Source: an uncultured Gammaproteobacteria bacterium
GTDB lineage: Bacteria; Pseudomonadota; Gammaproteobacteria; GCA-002705445; GCA-002716945
Length of the DNA: 64,000 nt
Direction: 5' to 3'
Assembly (NCBI GenBank): GCA_902632305.1
Contig: CACPCG010000005.1
Span: forward strand, 1-64,000
Position 1 is the first letter of the stretch. Each line of letters starts with the position of its first letter. This document shows, in pieces, positions 37,845 to 46,669 of this stretch. Below the pieces are notes generated by a model, which saw nothing but the letters and a program-made list of their open reading frames with translations, made no database searches and had not been told where the DNA came from. The translations under genes and the position numbers were made by a program.

Positions 37845-38407
37845 TAATCATCTACCTCAGATTTAATAACATTTATCAGTATTTCTCTCGCTCTATGAAG
37901 CCTAGATCGTACTGTCCCTGTAGGAATTTTGAGTTTATGTGAAATTTCATCATAACTCAAATTTTGTATGTCATATAATTCAATAACTGTTTTCAACTCC
38001 GTAGGCAAATTACCATACTCTATAGTTACTTTTTTGGATAATCCTTCTAACTGATAATAATCTTGAGGATTATCGTTACTTACTCTAGTATCATTTAGAC
38101 CAGAATAATCAGTAATAGTTTCCTTTTCTTTCTGCTTTTCCTTTGAATTTATATAATTTAGCGAGCAATTAATGGCTATTCTGTGTAACCATGAGTAAAA
38201 TTTACTTTCAAAACGGAAATTATGAATGGATTTATAAGCTCTTATGAACGTTTCTTGAGCTACCTCCTCGGCATCATGATAATTTTTTGTATACTTGAAA
38301 CAGAGATTTATTAGACGAAATTGATATTTTTGAACTAAGCTCGAAAAACTATCGATGTTACCGTTTATTACTTGTTGGACCAACTCTCTATCGTCATCAG
38401 AATTCAA
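37844..38407 (-). CDS. rpoE: ECF RNA polymerase sigma factor SigmaE (RpoE/AlgU)
   Basis: Envelope stress sigma factor. Region 2 (FRLINLCFKYTKNYHDAEEVAQETF ... SWLHRIAINCSLNY in parts) and region 4 (LSYDEISHKLKIPTGTVRSRLHRARE) are clear. The start is TTG at 38407 with AGGT upstream; no better ATG exists and the 187-residue length fits. nadB is divergent, as in E. coli and Pseudomonas. Predicted control: sequestration by the small membrane protein downstream, released by proteolysis through RseP. Confidence 0.93.
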   Translation of the reverse strand: MNSDDDRELVQQVINGNIDSFSSLVQKYQFRLINLCFKYTKNYHDAEEVAQETFIRAYKSIHNFRFESKFYSWLHRIAINCSLNYINSKEKQKEKETITDYSGLNDTRVSNDNPQDYYQLEGLSKKVTIEYGNLPTELKTVIELYDIQNLSYDEISHKLKIPTGTVRSRLHRAREILINVIKSEVDD

Positions 38408-38420
38408 TTTTCACAACCTA

Positions 38421-38432
38421 TTTGTATACAAA
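38421..38432. promoter_or_regulatory. 12-bp perfect palindrome between rpoE and nadB
   Basis: TTTGTATACAAA is a perfect inverted repeat in the 54-bp gap separating the divergent rpoE and nadB starts, so it could be an operator or overlap both promoters. No known consensus is matched. In AT-rich DNA such a palindrome may occur by chance. Confidence 0.3.
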
Positions 38433-38461
38433 ATATCAATTTCAATGCTATTTTATTATAT

Positions 38462-40078
38462 ATGACATCAACTAGAAACACAGATATTTTAATTATTGGC
38501 TCAGGTTTGTCGGGGTTATCACTTGCACTATCGATGCCGAAGAATTTCAATATATTAATAGTTACTAAGGATAAGCTGGATAGCTGCTCGACAGCATGGG
38601 CGCAAGGTGGTATCGCTGCAGTAATAGGTAATAATGATTCTCTTGCTAGCCACATCAAAGACACGATTGATAACGGGCATGGATTGTGCAACCTAGATGT
38701 TGTTAACGAGATAATAAACAATGGCCCAGAGTGTATAAATTGGCTAGAAGAAAACCAAATTCAATTTACGCGTATCAATAATCAAATAGACCTTACACTT
38801 GAAGGTGGGCATTCTAATAGAAGAATTTCATATATTAAAGATCAAACAGGAAGATTCCTCCATAACGGTCTAACAAGCGTCATCAAAACAATTGATAACG
38901 TAACTATATTAGAGAATACACAGATTATTGATTTGATACATGAATACAATGATAATGAAAAGAGATGCCTTGGAGCTTATTTGTATAATAAAGACACACA
39001 CAAAGTCACCACCGTCAAAAGCAAATTTTCTATTCTAGCAACAGGTGGTGCCAGTAAAATTTATCAATATACAACCAATCCACACACATCTACTGGTGAC
39101 GGAATAGCTGCTGCATGGAGAGCCGGTTGCACCGTAACAAATATGGAATTTATTCAGTTCCATCCAACATGCTTATATCATCCAGAAAATAAGTCTTTCT
39201 TAATATCAGAATCTTTGCGAGGAGAAGGAGCGAAATTATTAGGTAAGGACTTACAACCTTTTATGCATCACTATGACTCTAGATGTGAACTAGCACCTCG
39301 TGATGTTGTAGCTCGCGCAATTGATAATGAAATTAAAACCAAAGGTCTGAAATGTGTTTTTCTGGATATAACTATGAAAGATAAAACGTTTATTACTAAT
39401 AGATTTCCTGCGATTTATGAGAAATGTCTAAAAATGGGAATAGAAATCTCTGAAGAATTAATACCAGTTGTTCCAGCTTCTCATTACACCTGCGGAGGTG
39501 TTCAAGTTGATATTTCCGGAGAGACAGAAATAAAGAATTTATTTGTTATTGGTGAAGCGGCACACACTGGATTCCATGGAGCAAATAGATTAGCCAGTAA
39601 TTCTCTACTAGAATGTGTAGTCATGGCGAGAAAATGTGCAGAGAATATTTTATCCAGAAATAGCGCAGTCTCTCTCACATCTTCAGTTCCCCCATGGGAT
39701 GATAGTTATGTAACAGAATCATCTGAGAAATTCAAGTTAAGTCATAATTGGGATGATTTGCGCAAGATAATGTGGAATTACGTCGGTATAATTAGAACAA
39801 AGAAAAATCTATCATTAGCTAACGAGAAAATTAGTTTGATTGAGAAAGAGGTAAATCAGTATTACCAAAAATATTATATAACATCAGATTTACTAGAACT
39901 TCGTAATATTATTCAAATTTCAAAACTTATCATAAAATCTGCAATGAGTCGTAAAGAAAGTCGAGGTTTACATTTTACGAAAGACTATCCTCTTTCAAAT
40001 GACATATTTTGTAAAAATACAGAAATTTTAGGAAGAGAAAATGAATATAAATCTAGAGTCGTAAAATTTAAAGTCTAA
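38462..40078 (+). CDS. nadB: L-aspartate oxidase NadB
   Basis: First enzyme of de novo NAD synthesis, oxidising L-aspartate to iminoaspartate with FAD. I start at the ATG of 38462; an in-frame reading upstream runs through the rpoE promoter region. The 538-residue protein has the FAD motif IIGSGLSGLSLAL, the SSTAWAQGGIA-like CSTAWAQGGIAAV, the substrate region EGGHSNRRI, APRDVVARAI, and the capping-domain ending ESRGLHFTKDYP. The 3' end overlaps convergent orn by 11 bp. Confidence 0.96.
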   Translation: MTSTRNTDILIIGSGLSGLSLALSMPKNFNILIVTKDKLDSCSTAWAQGGIAAVIGNNDSLASHIKDTIDNGHGLCNLDVVNEIINNGPECINWLEENQIQFTRINNQIDLTLEGGHSNRRISYIKDQTGRFLHNGLTSVIKTIDNVTILENTQIIDLIHEYNDNEKRCLGAYLYNKDTHKVTTVKSKFSILATGGASKIYQYTTNPHTSTGDGIAAAWRAGCTVTNMEFIQFHPTCLYHPENKSFLISESLRGEGAKLLGKDLQPFMHHYDSRCELAPRDVVARAIDNEIKTKGLKCVFLDITMKDKTFITNRFPAIYEKCLKMGIEISEELIPVVPASHYTCGGVQVDISGETEIKNLFVIGEAAHTGFHGANRLASNSLLECVVMARKCAENILSRNSAVSLTSSVPPWDDSYVTESSEKFKLSHNWDDLRKIMWNYVGIIRTKKNLSLANEKISLIEKEVNQYYQKYYITSDLLELRNIIQISKLIIKSAMSRKESRGLHFTKDYPLSNDIFCKNTEILGRENEYKSRVVKFKV

Positions 40079-40610
40079 AAATTTGTTTTCTATAATAACG
40101 TAACTCCTCAATTGACTCTCTTATATCATCTAATGCACGATGATTTGATCTCTTAGAAAAATTATCAATTTCTTCAAAAAACCACCTCTTCCCAAGTTCT
40201 CTGATGGATGTAACGTCAATATTACGATAATGGCAAAACGCTTCCAGTGTAGGCATGCATCTAGCCAAAAATCTACGATCCTGGCATATACTATTTCCAC
40301 ATAATGGCGAAACGGACTTAAATGTGAACTGTGCTAGAAAATCTAGTGTTTGTTTTTCTGCATTGCTCTCGTTTATATCACTACTCAAAACTTTCTCCGT
40401 TAAACCTGACTTTGAGTGTTGATTAGTATTCCAGTCATCCATATTGTTCATTATTTCTTTTGGTTGATTGATAACTAAATTAGGACCCTCTGCAAGTATA
40501 TTTAGATTCTTATCAGTAACTATGCTAGCTATTTCAATAATATAGTCATTTTGTGTATCTAGTCCTGTCATTTCAAGGTCTATCCAGATTAAGTTACTTT
40601 TTTCTTTCAT
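40068..40610 (-). CDS. orn: Oligoribonuclease
   Basis: 3'-5' exoribonuclease that degrades 2-5 nt RNA and pGpG. DEDDh motifs: IWIDLEMTGLD (residue 8 on), the second Asp in the central part, and NHRALDDIRESIEEL. The 180-residue length is standard. Orn is characteristic of Beta/Gammaproteobacteria and some actinobacteria, supporting the taxonomic placement. Divergent from the M48 protease gene by 50 bp. Confidence 0.97.
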   Translation of the reverse strand: MKEKSNLIWIDLEMTGLDTQNDYIIEIASIVTDKNLNILAEGPNLVINQPKEIMNNMDDWNTNQHSKSGLTEKVLSSDINESNAEKQTLDFLAQFTFKSVSPLCGNSICQDRRFLARCMPTLEAFCHYRNIDVTSIRELGKRWFFEEIDNFSKRSNHRALDDIRESIEELRYYRKQIFRL

Positions 40611-40660
40611 CGTCTTAGAGTAATATAAATATATAAGAATGTAAATTTGGGTAATTCAGA

Positions 40661-41881
40661 ATGGAGCTATTATTTTTTTTAGTAATCTTGTATTTAACAT
40701 CAAAATTATTGTTAGATTATCATCAGATTAATTTCATATCTAACGCAGATGTGAGCAGAAATGAAATTAGCCGGCTTGGCATAGATGATACATTTGTGGA
40801 TCAATCTAACAATTATAACATTTTTAAAATTAAAATTTCTGCCATAAGCACATTAGTTAACTCTGCTCTTATAATATTTGTTCTTTTCCTTGATGGTTAT
40901 TCTTATTTATACAACTATTCTAATTTAATCACTATTAGTTTTATTAATAATGAGCTTGGCGTTATATTAATATACTTTTTGATATCAATATTGATAAATC
41001 TACCAATATCTTATTATCAAACTTTTATAATTGAGGAAAGTTTTGGATTCAATAAGATGACTAAAAATTTATTTATCAAAGATACGCTAATAACCTCTAT
41101 TTTTAGTCTTATTATAATAAGTATTCTATTTAAACTTTTTGAAATACTTTATGTTTCAGCAAACGATTTATGGTGGTTTTATATGTGGATAATTTTTATA
41201 CTGACCAATCTTATAGCCGCTTATGTATTTCCTACTATAATCGCGCCCTTATTTAATAAATTCACAAAGTTAGATAATCCAGAATTGATAAAAACAATTG
41301 ATAGCTTAGTCGCAGAAACAAAGTTTCCGGTAAATGACTTATACGTAATGGATGGTTCAAAAAGATCTGCGCACTCGAATGCATACTTTACTGGCTTATT
41401 TGGTAAAAAAAGAATAGTTTTTTTTGACACACTTCTTGAAATGTTGAGTGCGAGTGAACTTAAATCTGTCCTAGCTCATGAGATAGGTCACTATAAAAAA
41501 AGACATATTTTTAAATCTTTGATTTTGTTTAGCTTCATAAGTTTAGTTTTTATTTTTATTTTTCACTTGTTTGTACAGACAACGTTCACTGAATTTGATA
41601 ATTTACAATCTTTGACACCCTCTTTTATAGCTATTTTATTTATTGTTATTTCCCCGCTAATTTCTTTTTTCCTAAAACCATTTCTATCATCTTTCTCAAG
41701 AAAGAATGAATTTGAAGCAGATAACTATGCAAAAGAATACTCTGAGAAACAACATTTGATATCATCTTTACTAAAACTTTATCGAGGCAATTTATCATTA
41801 ATAAAATCAAGTCCTCTTTATTCTGCATTCTACTATAGTCACCCAAGTGTATTTGATAGAATAGAAAATCTAGAGAAATAA
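40661..41881 (+). CDS. M48 family membrane zinc protease (Ste24/CAAX protease-like)
   Basis: Integral membrane metalloprotease probably clearing membrane or jammed translocon proteins. The 406-residue protein has about seven hydrophobic segments, the zinc motif LAHEIGHYKKRH (His273, His277) and the third ligand in EFEADNYAKE (about 353), as in Ste24 with its large intramembrane chamber. It begins with the Ste24-type N-terminal helices and a GIDDTFVDQ-like segment. The stop overlaps the next gene in TAATG, so the dehydratase is co-translated. Substrate unknown. Confidence 0.88.
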   Translation: MELLFFLVILYLTSKLLLDYHQINFISNADVSRNEISRLGIDDTFVDQSNNYNIFKIKISAISTLVNSALIIFVLFLDGYSYLYNYSNLITISFINNELGVILIYFLISILINLPISYYQTFIIEESFGFNKMTKNLFIKDTLITSIFSLIIISILFKLFEILYVSANDLWWFYMWIIFILTNLIAAYVFPTIIAPLFNKFTKLDNPELIKTIDSLVAETKFPVNDLYVMDGSKRSAHSNAYFTGLFGKKRIVFFDTLLEMLSASELKSVLAHEIGHYKKRHIFKSLILFSFISLVFIFIFHLFVQTTFTEFDNLQSLTPSFIAILFIVISPLISFFLKPFLSSFSRKNEFEADNYAKEYSEKQHLISSLLKLYRGNLSLIKSSPLYSAFYYSHPSVFDRIENLEK

Positions 41882-42228
41882 TGGAAAATCACGATAATTT
41901 ATCAAAAAGGAAATGTGTGCCATGTGAAGGAGGGATAGAACCGCTTACTAGAGAACAGTCACTCAACTTTCTTAAAAAACTAAATAAGGATTGGATATTA
42001 TCTAAAGATAATAAAATTATATCGAGAGAATTTAAAACAAATAATCATTATGAACTAATGTCATTAATAAATATGGTGGCATGGATATCCAATACAGAAG
42101 ATCATCATCCAGAAATTACATTCACCTATAATCAAGCTGAAATTAAATACTACACTTACGCCATAGATGGTTTGTCAGAAAATGACTTTATTTGTGCTTC
42201 AAAAATTGATTATTTCTTTAAAAACTAA
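41881..42228 (+). CDS. phhB: 4a-hydroxytetrahydrobiopterin (pterin-4a-carbinolamine) dehydratase
   Basis: Dehydrates 4a-hydroxytetrahydropterin, recycling the cofactor of aromatic amino acid hydroxylases. The 115-residue protein has the bacterial N-terminal CVPCEGGIEPLT and the active-site motif EDHHPEITFTYNQ (two histidines). No phenylalanine hydroxylase is in the window, so its partner reaction is unknown here. The stop overlaps the convergent recR stop by 4 bp (CTAA). Confidence 0.93.
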   Translation: MENHDNLSKRKCVPCEGGIEPLTREQSLNFLKKLNKDWILSKDNKIISREFKTNNHYELMSLINMVAWISNTEDHHPEITFTYNQAEIKYYTYAIDGLSENDFICASKIDYFFKN

Positions 42229-42845
42229 AGTTCCTTTCTCTCATTGAAGGCATGTGAAATTGTCTCGCTATCTAAGTAGCCAAGCTCACCATTTAGCGGA
42301 ATTCCAAATGCGATTCTTGAGACTTTTATATTTAAGTTAGTACAGATATTCTGAATAAAATGTGCGGTTGCTTCACCCTCAATTGTAGTGCTTGTAGCAA
42401 GAATTAATTCTTTAATGTTTTCTTTTTCTAATCTAATTTTAAGTTTATTTACTCCAATTTCATCTGGCCCTAATCCATCTAATGGCGATAATGTTCCCGT
42501 TAATGCGAAATAATCTCCATTGTAGTTTGTACTCTCCTCTATTATATATATATCTGCAGGAGACTCCGTGATACAAATAATACCCTCATCTCTGTTTGGA
42601 CCAATACACAAGTGCTCATTGCTTTTTTTTTGTAATTCTGCATCATGGACGTCTAAATATAGACCGCATCTATCACACGTCACAACTTCGGTAAGAGCTT
42701 TTTGCAATTGTCTAGATAAATTAAGTGTCTTATCTTTGTTGGAACGAAGAAGTTTATAAGCCATTCGTTGTGCAGTTTTAATCCCTACCCCAGGAAGAAT
42801 ACTTAGGGCATTTGTCAAATCCTCTAAAACTTTAGATTTTTTCAT
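42225..42845 (-). CDS. recR: Recombination protein RecR
   Basis: RecFOR component that clamps DNA and helps load RecA. The 206-residue protein has the N-terminal helix-hairpin-helix (LPGVGIKTAQRMAY), a zinc-finger region, and a Toprim domain (ICITESPADIYIIEE, ATSTTIEGEATAHF). The zinc finger is atypical: Cys57-x2-Cys60 is normal but only one of the second pair of cysteines remains (Cys80), with His67 and His78 nearby and about eight extra residues. One base separates it from the ybaB stop-start, the usual dnaX-ybaB-recR operon. Confidence 0.94.
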   Translation of the reverse strand: MKKSKVLEDLTNALSILPGVGIKTAQRMAYKLLRSNKDKTLNLSRQLQKALTEVVTCDRCGLYLDVHDAELQKKSNEHLCIGPNRDEGIICITESPADIYIIEESTNYNGDYFALTGTLSPLDGLGPDEIGVNKLKIRLEKENIKELILATSTTIEGEATAHFIQNICTNLNIKVSRIAFGIPLNGELGYLDSETISHAFNERKEL

Positions 42846-42846
42846 A

Positions 42847-43146
42847 CTAAAAAGGTAGCTTCATGCCACCGGCACCTATCATGTTACCCATTCTACTCTT
42901 AATTTCTTTATCAACTTTACTATGCGCATCATTACATGCCTCTATAATAAGGTTTGATAGAAATTGATCATTCTTAAGCGAACTATCAATCAATAAATTT
43001 AGCATTATATGGTTCCCATCAACGACTACTTTGACCTCCGCATTTTTTGATTTCCCCTCACATTTGATTTTGGCAATCTCAGCCTGAACTTTTTTCATGT
43101 TCCCATAAAGATCTTTTGCTTGTTTCATTTTATCTAAAAAACTCAT
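42847..43146 (-). CDS. ybaB: YbaB/EbfC family nucleoid-associated protein
   Basis: Small DNA-binding protein that forms tweezers-like dimers. The 99-residue protein has the N-terminal helix FLDKMKQAKDLYGNMKKVQ, the beta segment (KNAEVKVVVDGNHIMLNLLID) and the C-terminal helix followed by GAGGMKLPF. Located between dnaX and recR as in nearly all proteobacteria. Confidence 0.95.
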   Translation of the reverse strand: MSFLDKMKQAKDLYGNMKKVQAEIAKIKCEGKSKNAEVKVVVDGNHIMLNLLIDSSLKNDQFLSNLIIEACNDAHSKVDKEIKSRMGNMIGAGGMKLPF

Positions 43147-43160
43147 GTTACCTCTCCACT

Positions 43161-44708
43161 TTATTCTGTAATTTTTTTAATAGACGCTTTTTCTATATCA
43201 GCATTAAATACTTTTTTTAATTTATTTATATCAGGATTATCTTTAATCCTATCATATCTTTTCTCTATATCTATCTTTTCGGATTTAGCGTTTAGAGCCA
43301 TAGGAGTAAGGAGATTATCTGCATAAATAACAGATATTTTTCCATCTATCGAATAATGTTTTTTTATGACTTTAATCAAATCATTTATACATGTTTCTGG
43401 ATAAACATCTTTTTTATGTAAACTAATTTTTAAAAAATGCTCATTTGATGTTTCATCAATTATAAATACTGAGTGACTAGCTAAATGTAATAGCAGTCCA
43501 TCTAAATTTAAATTCACGTATGTTTCAAGCCATGATGACTCTTGACTATCATCATTATTATTATTCTTTTGGTTATCTTGTTCCACTGTATCATTAGAAA
43601 TGTCGTTATTATTTAATTTATGTTCATCATATTTACTATAAATATCATCTGAAATGGATTCATTATTATTTGAAAATTGTATTATTCTCAAGAGAATCAT
43701 TATTAGATAGTCTTTTTTGTCAGGAGCATATACATAATCTTTTTTTGATGAAACAAGGATTTGATAGATAAGATGGATATCTTCTCTGGCAAATTTAGCT
43801 TTATTATCTTTTGTGTTAGATATGTCATCGTATATTATAGTAAAGAATTTCTCTATGAGCTGATCAATAACATTAATATAATTGGTCGATTCGTCAATAT
43901 TTTCTATTGCTTCTATTACAGATTTTTCGTCTTTATTATTTAAATATAAAACCAAGTTATCTATGGTAGCCAAATCTATATTCCCTAGAAGCTTTAGAAC
44001 TTTTTCGGTTTGGATATTTTTTTGACAGTATGTTATGCATCTCTCTAGAATACTTAAGCTGTCCCTTATACTTCCATATGAGTTTTTGGCAATGATGGTT
44101 AGAGATTCTTTTTCATATTTTATATCCTCACTTTGCAATATTTTCTCTAAGTGAGAAATAATTATGTCATTTGATGCAGATTTCAATCTAAAATGAAGAC
44201 ATCTTGAGAGAATGGTATCGGGTAATTTTTCTGCTTCTGTCGTTGCTAGTAAAAACTTTACATGAGATGGTGGTTCCTCAATAGTTTTCAATAATGCATT
44301 AAAGCTTTTTGTAGATAGCATATGCACTTCATCAATAAGGTAGATTTTAAATCTAGATTTAGTAGGAGCATATTGAACATTTTCCATAAGTGATCGTGTA
44401 TCTTCTACTTTTGTTCGAGATGCTGCATCAATTTCAATTAAATCTATTTGATTTGTATCATCAATCTCTTTGCACGAACTACAATCTCCACATGGTTCTT
44501 CACTTACGCCTTTTTCACATAGCAAGATTTTTGCAAAGAGTCTTGCTATTGTTGTTTTACCCATTCCGCGAGTGCCTGAAAATAAGTACGCGTGATGGAT
44601 TTTCTCTAATTTGATGCTACTTTGAATAGTTTCAACTACCTCATTTTGACCAGTTACCTCATGGAAAAACTTTGGTCTATATTTCAGAGCTAAAATATCA
44701 TTATTCAT
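43161..44708 (-). CDS. dnaX: DNA polymerase III subunit tau (DnaX)
   Basis: Clamp-loader ATPase and replisome organiser. Walker A FSGTRGMGKTT is at about residue 43, the zinc module CGDCSSC (with an upstream Cys) at about 75-85, Walker B IYLIDEVHML and the SRC motif ILSRCLHF. At 515 residues it is shorter than E. coli tau (643); an Asn/Asp-rich linker (about 350-395) joins a retained tau C-terminal domain (SSWLETYVNLNLDGLLLHLA onwards). The linker DNA has no A-AAA-AAG-like slippery run, so a programmed gamma frameshift is not apparent. Confidence 0.95.
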   Translation of the reverse strand: MNNDILALKYRPKFFHEVTGQNEVVETIQSSIKLEKIHHAYLFSGTRGMGKTTIARLFAKILLCEKGVSEEPCGDCSSCKEIDDTNQIDLIEIDAASRTKVEDTRSLMENVQYAPTKSRFKIYLIDEVHMLSTKSFNALLKTIEEPPSHVKFLLATTEAEKLPDTILSRCLHFRLKSASNDIIISHLEKILQSEDIKYEKESLTIIAKNSYGSIRDSLSILERCITYCQKNIQTEKVLKLLGNIDLATIDNLVLYLNNKDEKSVIEAIENIDESTNYINVIDQLIEKFFTIIYDDISNTKDNKAKFAREDIHLIYQILVSSKKDYVYAPDKKDYLIMILLRIIQFSNNNESISDDIYSKYDEHKLNNNDISNDTVEQDNQKNNNNDDSQESSWLETYVNLNLDGLLLHLASHSVFIIDETSNEHFLKISLHKKDVYPETCINDLIKVIKKHYSIDGKISVIYADNLLTPMALNAKSEKIDIEKRYDRIKDNPDINKLKKVFNADIEKASIKKITE

Positions 44709-44741
44709 CGTAAATATTATAACTCTTATTCACATTTAATG

Positions 44742-45425
44742 TTATATATGGTTGCTACATTTTACGTAAATCAAAACAGGTTGGTTTTTTATGGAAGGGT
44801 TTGTTAAGCATAATCCTTGATTTCTTATCCAAGTATTTGCAGTATATTCATTTGTTCCATCAACCACAGTGCCAGAGAAAATCAGGATTTCTTGCAACCT
44901 CTGTCTCAAACTTGGGAGTCTAAATTCAACACAATCATTACACTTAAGTAAATAGACATACTCATCATTATGCTCATGTAAGTTCATAATTTTACAGTTT
45001 TCAGTGTATTTAGACCACGTATTATCATTTATGCTCTTCACAACGCGTTTATGGTCATCAAATTGAAATTGTCTTAGTTTTACAAATATTTTACATCCGT
45101 GTTCACTAAATGGATTATGAATACTACCGTTTGGATTTCTCACATAAGAGCCCACAGGATAGTCTCCAAATTCATCTGAGAACACACCCTCTAATACAAA
45201 TAATTCCTCTCCATTCTCATGAATATGACTTGAGAATCTACTACCTGCTTCAAATTTTACTATAGAAGTTGCAGTTGCAAATTCACCAAGATTATTTCTT
45301 TCTAAAAAAATTCTACTTACACCACTAGATGGCGAGCTATGCCATATTTGATCTCCTTCGAAGACAATGACATGTTTTGTAAAGTCCTGGTTTATTTCTT
45401 CTTCGAAATTAGTTGTCATTATCAT
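44742..45425 (-). CDS. Double-cupin protein of the ChrR-like type
   Basis: 227 residues with two cupin domains and no signal peptide. The first has metal-ligand-like residues in SSHIHENGEELFVLEG (His67, His69, Glu73) and a later His103 (GSIHNP). The second (about 125-220) lacks an equivalent histidine set. This resembles the cupin half of the ChrR anti-sigma factors but lacks their N-terminal zinc domain, so it is more likely a small metal-binding enzyme or sensor; function unknown. ATG overlaps the ferredoxin stop (ATGA). Confidence 0.75.
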   Translation of the reverse strand: MIMTTNFEEEINQDFTKHVIVFEGDQIWHSSPSSGVSRIFLERNNLGEFATATSIVKFEAGSRFSSHIHENGEELFVLEGVFSDEFGDYPVGSYVRNPNGSIHNPFSEHGCKIFVKLRQFQFDDHKRVVKSINDNTWSKYTENCKIMNLHEHNDEYVYLLKCNDCVEFRLPSLRQRLQEILIFSGTVVDGTNEYTANTWIRNQGLCLTNPSIKNQPVLIYVKCSNHI

Positions 45426-45757
45426 GATTTTGGTATGTTATCGTCTACAAGTCTTAAAGTTAAACCATCAAATTCATCTCTAATTTGAATTTGACATGAG
45501 AGTCTACTCAACTGTGGATTATAGTTCTTAGATCTTTTGAGTAGAAATAACTCCATAGTATCAAGTTCCATTGGATCTATCTTATCTACCCACTCTGGGT
45601 CAACATGAACATGACATGTTCCGCATTGACATTTTCCTCTACAATCTGCGGGTACTTCTGGGAGTTTGAGTTTAAATGCGGCGTGAACGACTTTTGCTCC
45701 TTCTGGCATTTCGATTTCAAATATCTCTTCATCTCTTTTAAAAACAATTTTCGCCAC
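45422..45757 (-). CDS. Plant/adrenodoxin-type [2Fe-2S] ferredoxin
   Basis: Soluble electron carrier of 111 residues. The cluster ligands are Cys39-x5-Cys45-x2-Cys48 and Cys88 (DCRGKCQCGTCHV ... LSCQI), with an additional Cys43 inside the loop. The GTG start shares a base with the upstream stop (TAGTG) and its stop overlaps the cupin start, so it is translationally embedded between an unknown protein and the cupin. No obvious reductase or oxygenase partner is adjacent. It is not next to isc genes, so it is probably not the Isc ferredoxin. Confidence 0.85.
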   Translation of the reverse strand: MAKIVFKRDEEIFEIEMPEGAKVVHAAFKLKLPEVPADCRGKCQCGTCHVHVDPEWVDKIDPMELDTMELFLLKRSKNYNPQLSRLSCQIQIRDEFDGLTLRLVDDNIPKS

Positions 45758-46197
45758 TACGACCCCTGTTTTCTGAATTTAAGGAACGTTTCAGTAATTA
45801 GATACGGACTCTTATAGTTATTAAGAAACTCATATTTGAGAATTTTTGATTCGTTTGTTGGTTCTTCAGAGGAATTATCATTAACTACCATCCCCTTGTT
45901 TGTAATAATAATGCAGAAGCCCTCATATTTGTCTCTTCCTTTAATGGTAAGAATAAAGTTTCGTATTCCTACGTAGAGAATACTGACTGAAAAATCTTTT
46001 ATTATGCTTGTAGTATTAATAATTCCGCCAGAATAAATCGCATCATTAAGATGTAAGTTTTTTAGTTCCTTAGTCAGCACCCATTCTTTTATCTCCGAAT
46101 CAGAGAGTAAATCAACAATTGATTTTGTAAAAGGTACGAGAAACTCTACTGTCGTCGTTATTTCATTTTGTGATTCGTTGTCTTTAAGTAATTTCAT
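45757..46197 (-). CDS. Protein of unknown function between DUF4399 and ferredoxin genes
   Basis: 146 residues, not recognised. No signal peptide; mixed alpha/beta composition with two beta-rich hydrophobic stretches (FSVSILYVGIRNFILTIKG and GFCIIITNKGMVV). The ATG overlaps the stop of the upstream DUF4399 gene (ATGA) and its stop overlaps the ferredoxin GTG, so co-expression with both is nearly certain. Single Cys, few His, so no metal motif is apparent. Role unknown. Confidence 0.7.
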   Translation of the reverse strand: MKLLKDNESQNEITTTVEFLVPFTKSIVDLLSDSEIKEWVLTKELKNLHLNDAIYSGGIINTTSIIKDFSVSILYVGIRNFILTIKGRDKYEGFCIIITNKGMVVNDNSSEEPTNESKILKYEFLNNYKSPYLITETFLKFRKQGS

Positions 46198-46610
46198 TCT
46201 GTTATCGTAATCGAAATTTTATCAGAAATTATTGGAGGACTATGTGGTATGTGATGGTGGTCCGCAAAAAGCAGTTGTAGGGTATATTTCCCAGGTGGTA
46301 ATTCTAGAGTTGTATTACTTTGACCTCCACCAAAGTGAAGGTGATTACTATCTGCTGGTATTGGTAAATTTAAATTTGGAATTTGATCAACATTTATCAA
46401 TAGATGATGATGACCTGAAAATGGTTCGTCTACACCTGCTGAGACTAGGTTCATATTTTCTAAACCAAATTTTATCTCTATTGGATTTTGTAAAATAGCA
46501 TTATTGTGAGGTTGGATAAAGAATACTCTCGAATTTTCTTTAGATTCTGACTGTGCTAAAACTATTGAGTTTGATGTTACTAATATAATTAATATCCATA
46601 TTCTTCTCAT
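46194..46610 (-). CDS. Secreted DUF4399 protein, histidine-rich
   Basis: 138 residues with a signal peptide (MRRIWILIILVTSNSIVLA). The mature part is a single beta-sandwich-like domain with the DUF4399 hallmarks: FFIQPHNNAIL, GHHHLLINVD, NHLHFGGGQ, LPPGKYTLQLLFADHHH and a final ISITI. The clustered His residues suggest periplasmic metal binding, but the family has no established function. It lies downstream of the PCuAC gene by 59 bp on the same strand and is coupled to the next gene. Confidence 0.85.
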   Translation of the reverse strand: MRRIWILIILVTSNSIVLAQSESKENSRVFFIQPHNNAILQNPIEIKFGLENMNLVSAGVDEPFSGHHHLLINVDQIPNLNLPIPADSNHLHFGGGQSNTTLELPPGKYTLQLLFADHHHIPHSPPIISDKISITITE

Positions 46611-46669
46611 ATAAATATTATATCACTCAATACAAAGAAATTAAATTACAAGACTATGAGAAACATGCC

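Noticed and set aside
44742-45425. Complete ChrR anti-sigma factor with a paired ECF sigma
   Set aside because: The cupin protein lacks the N-terminal zinc anti-sigma domain and no sigma gene is adjacent; the only ECF sigma here is RpoE at 37844-38407.
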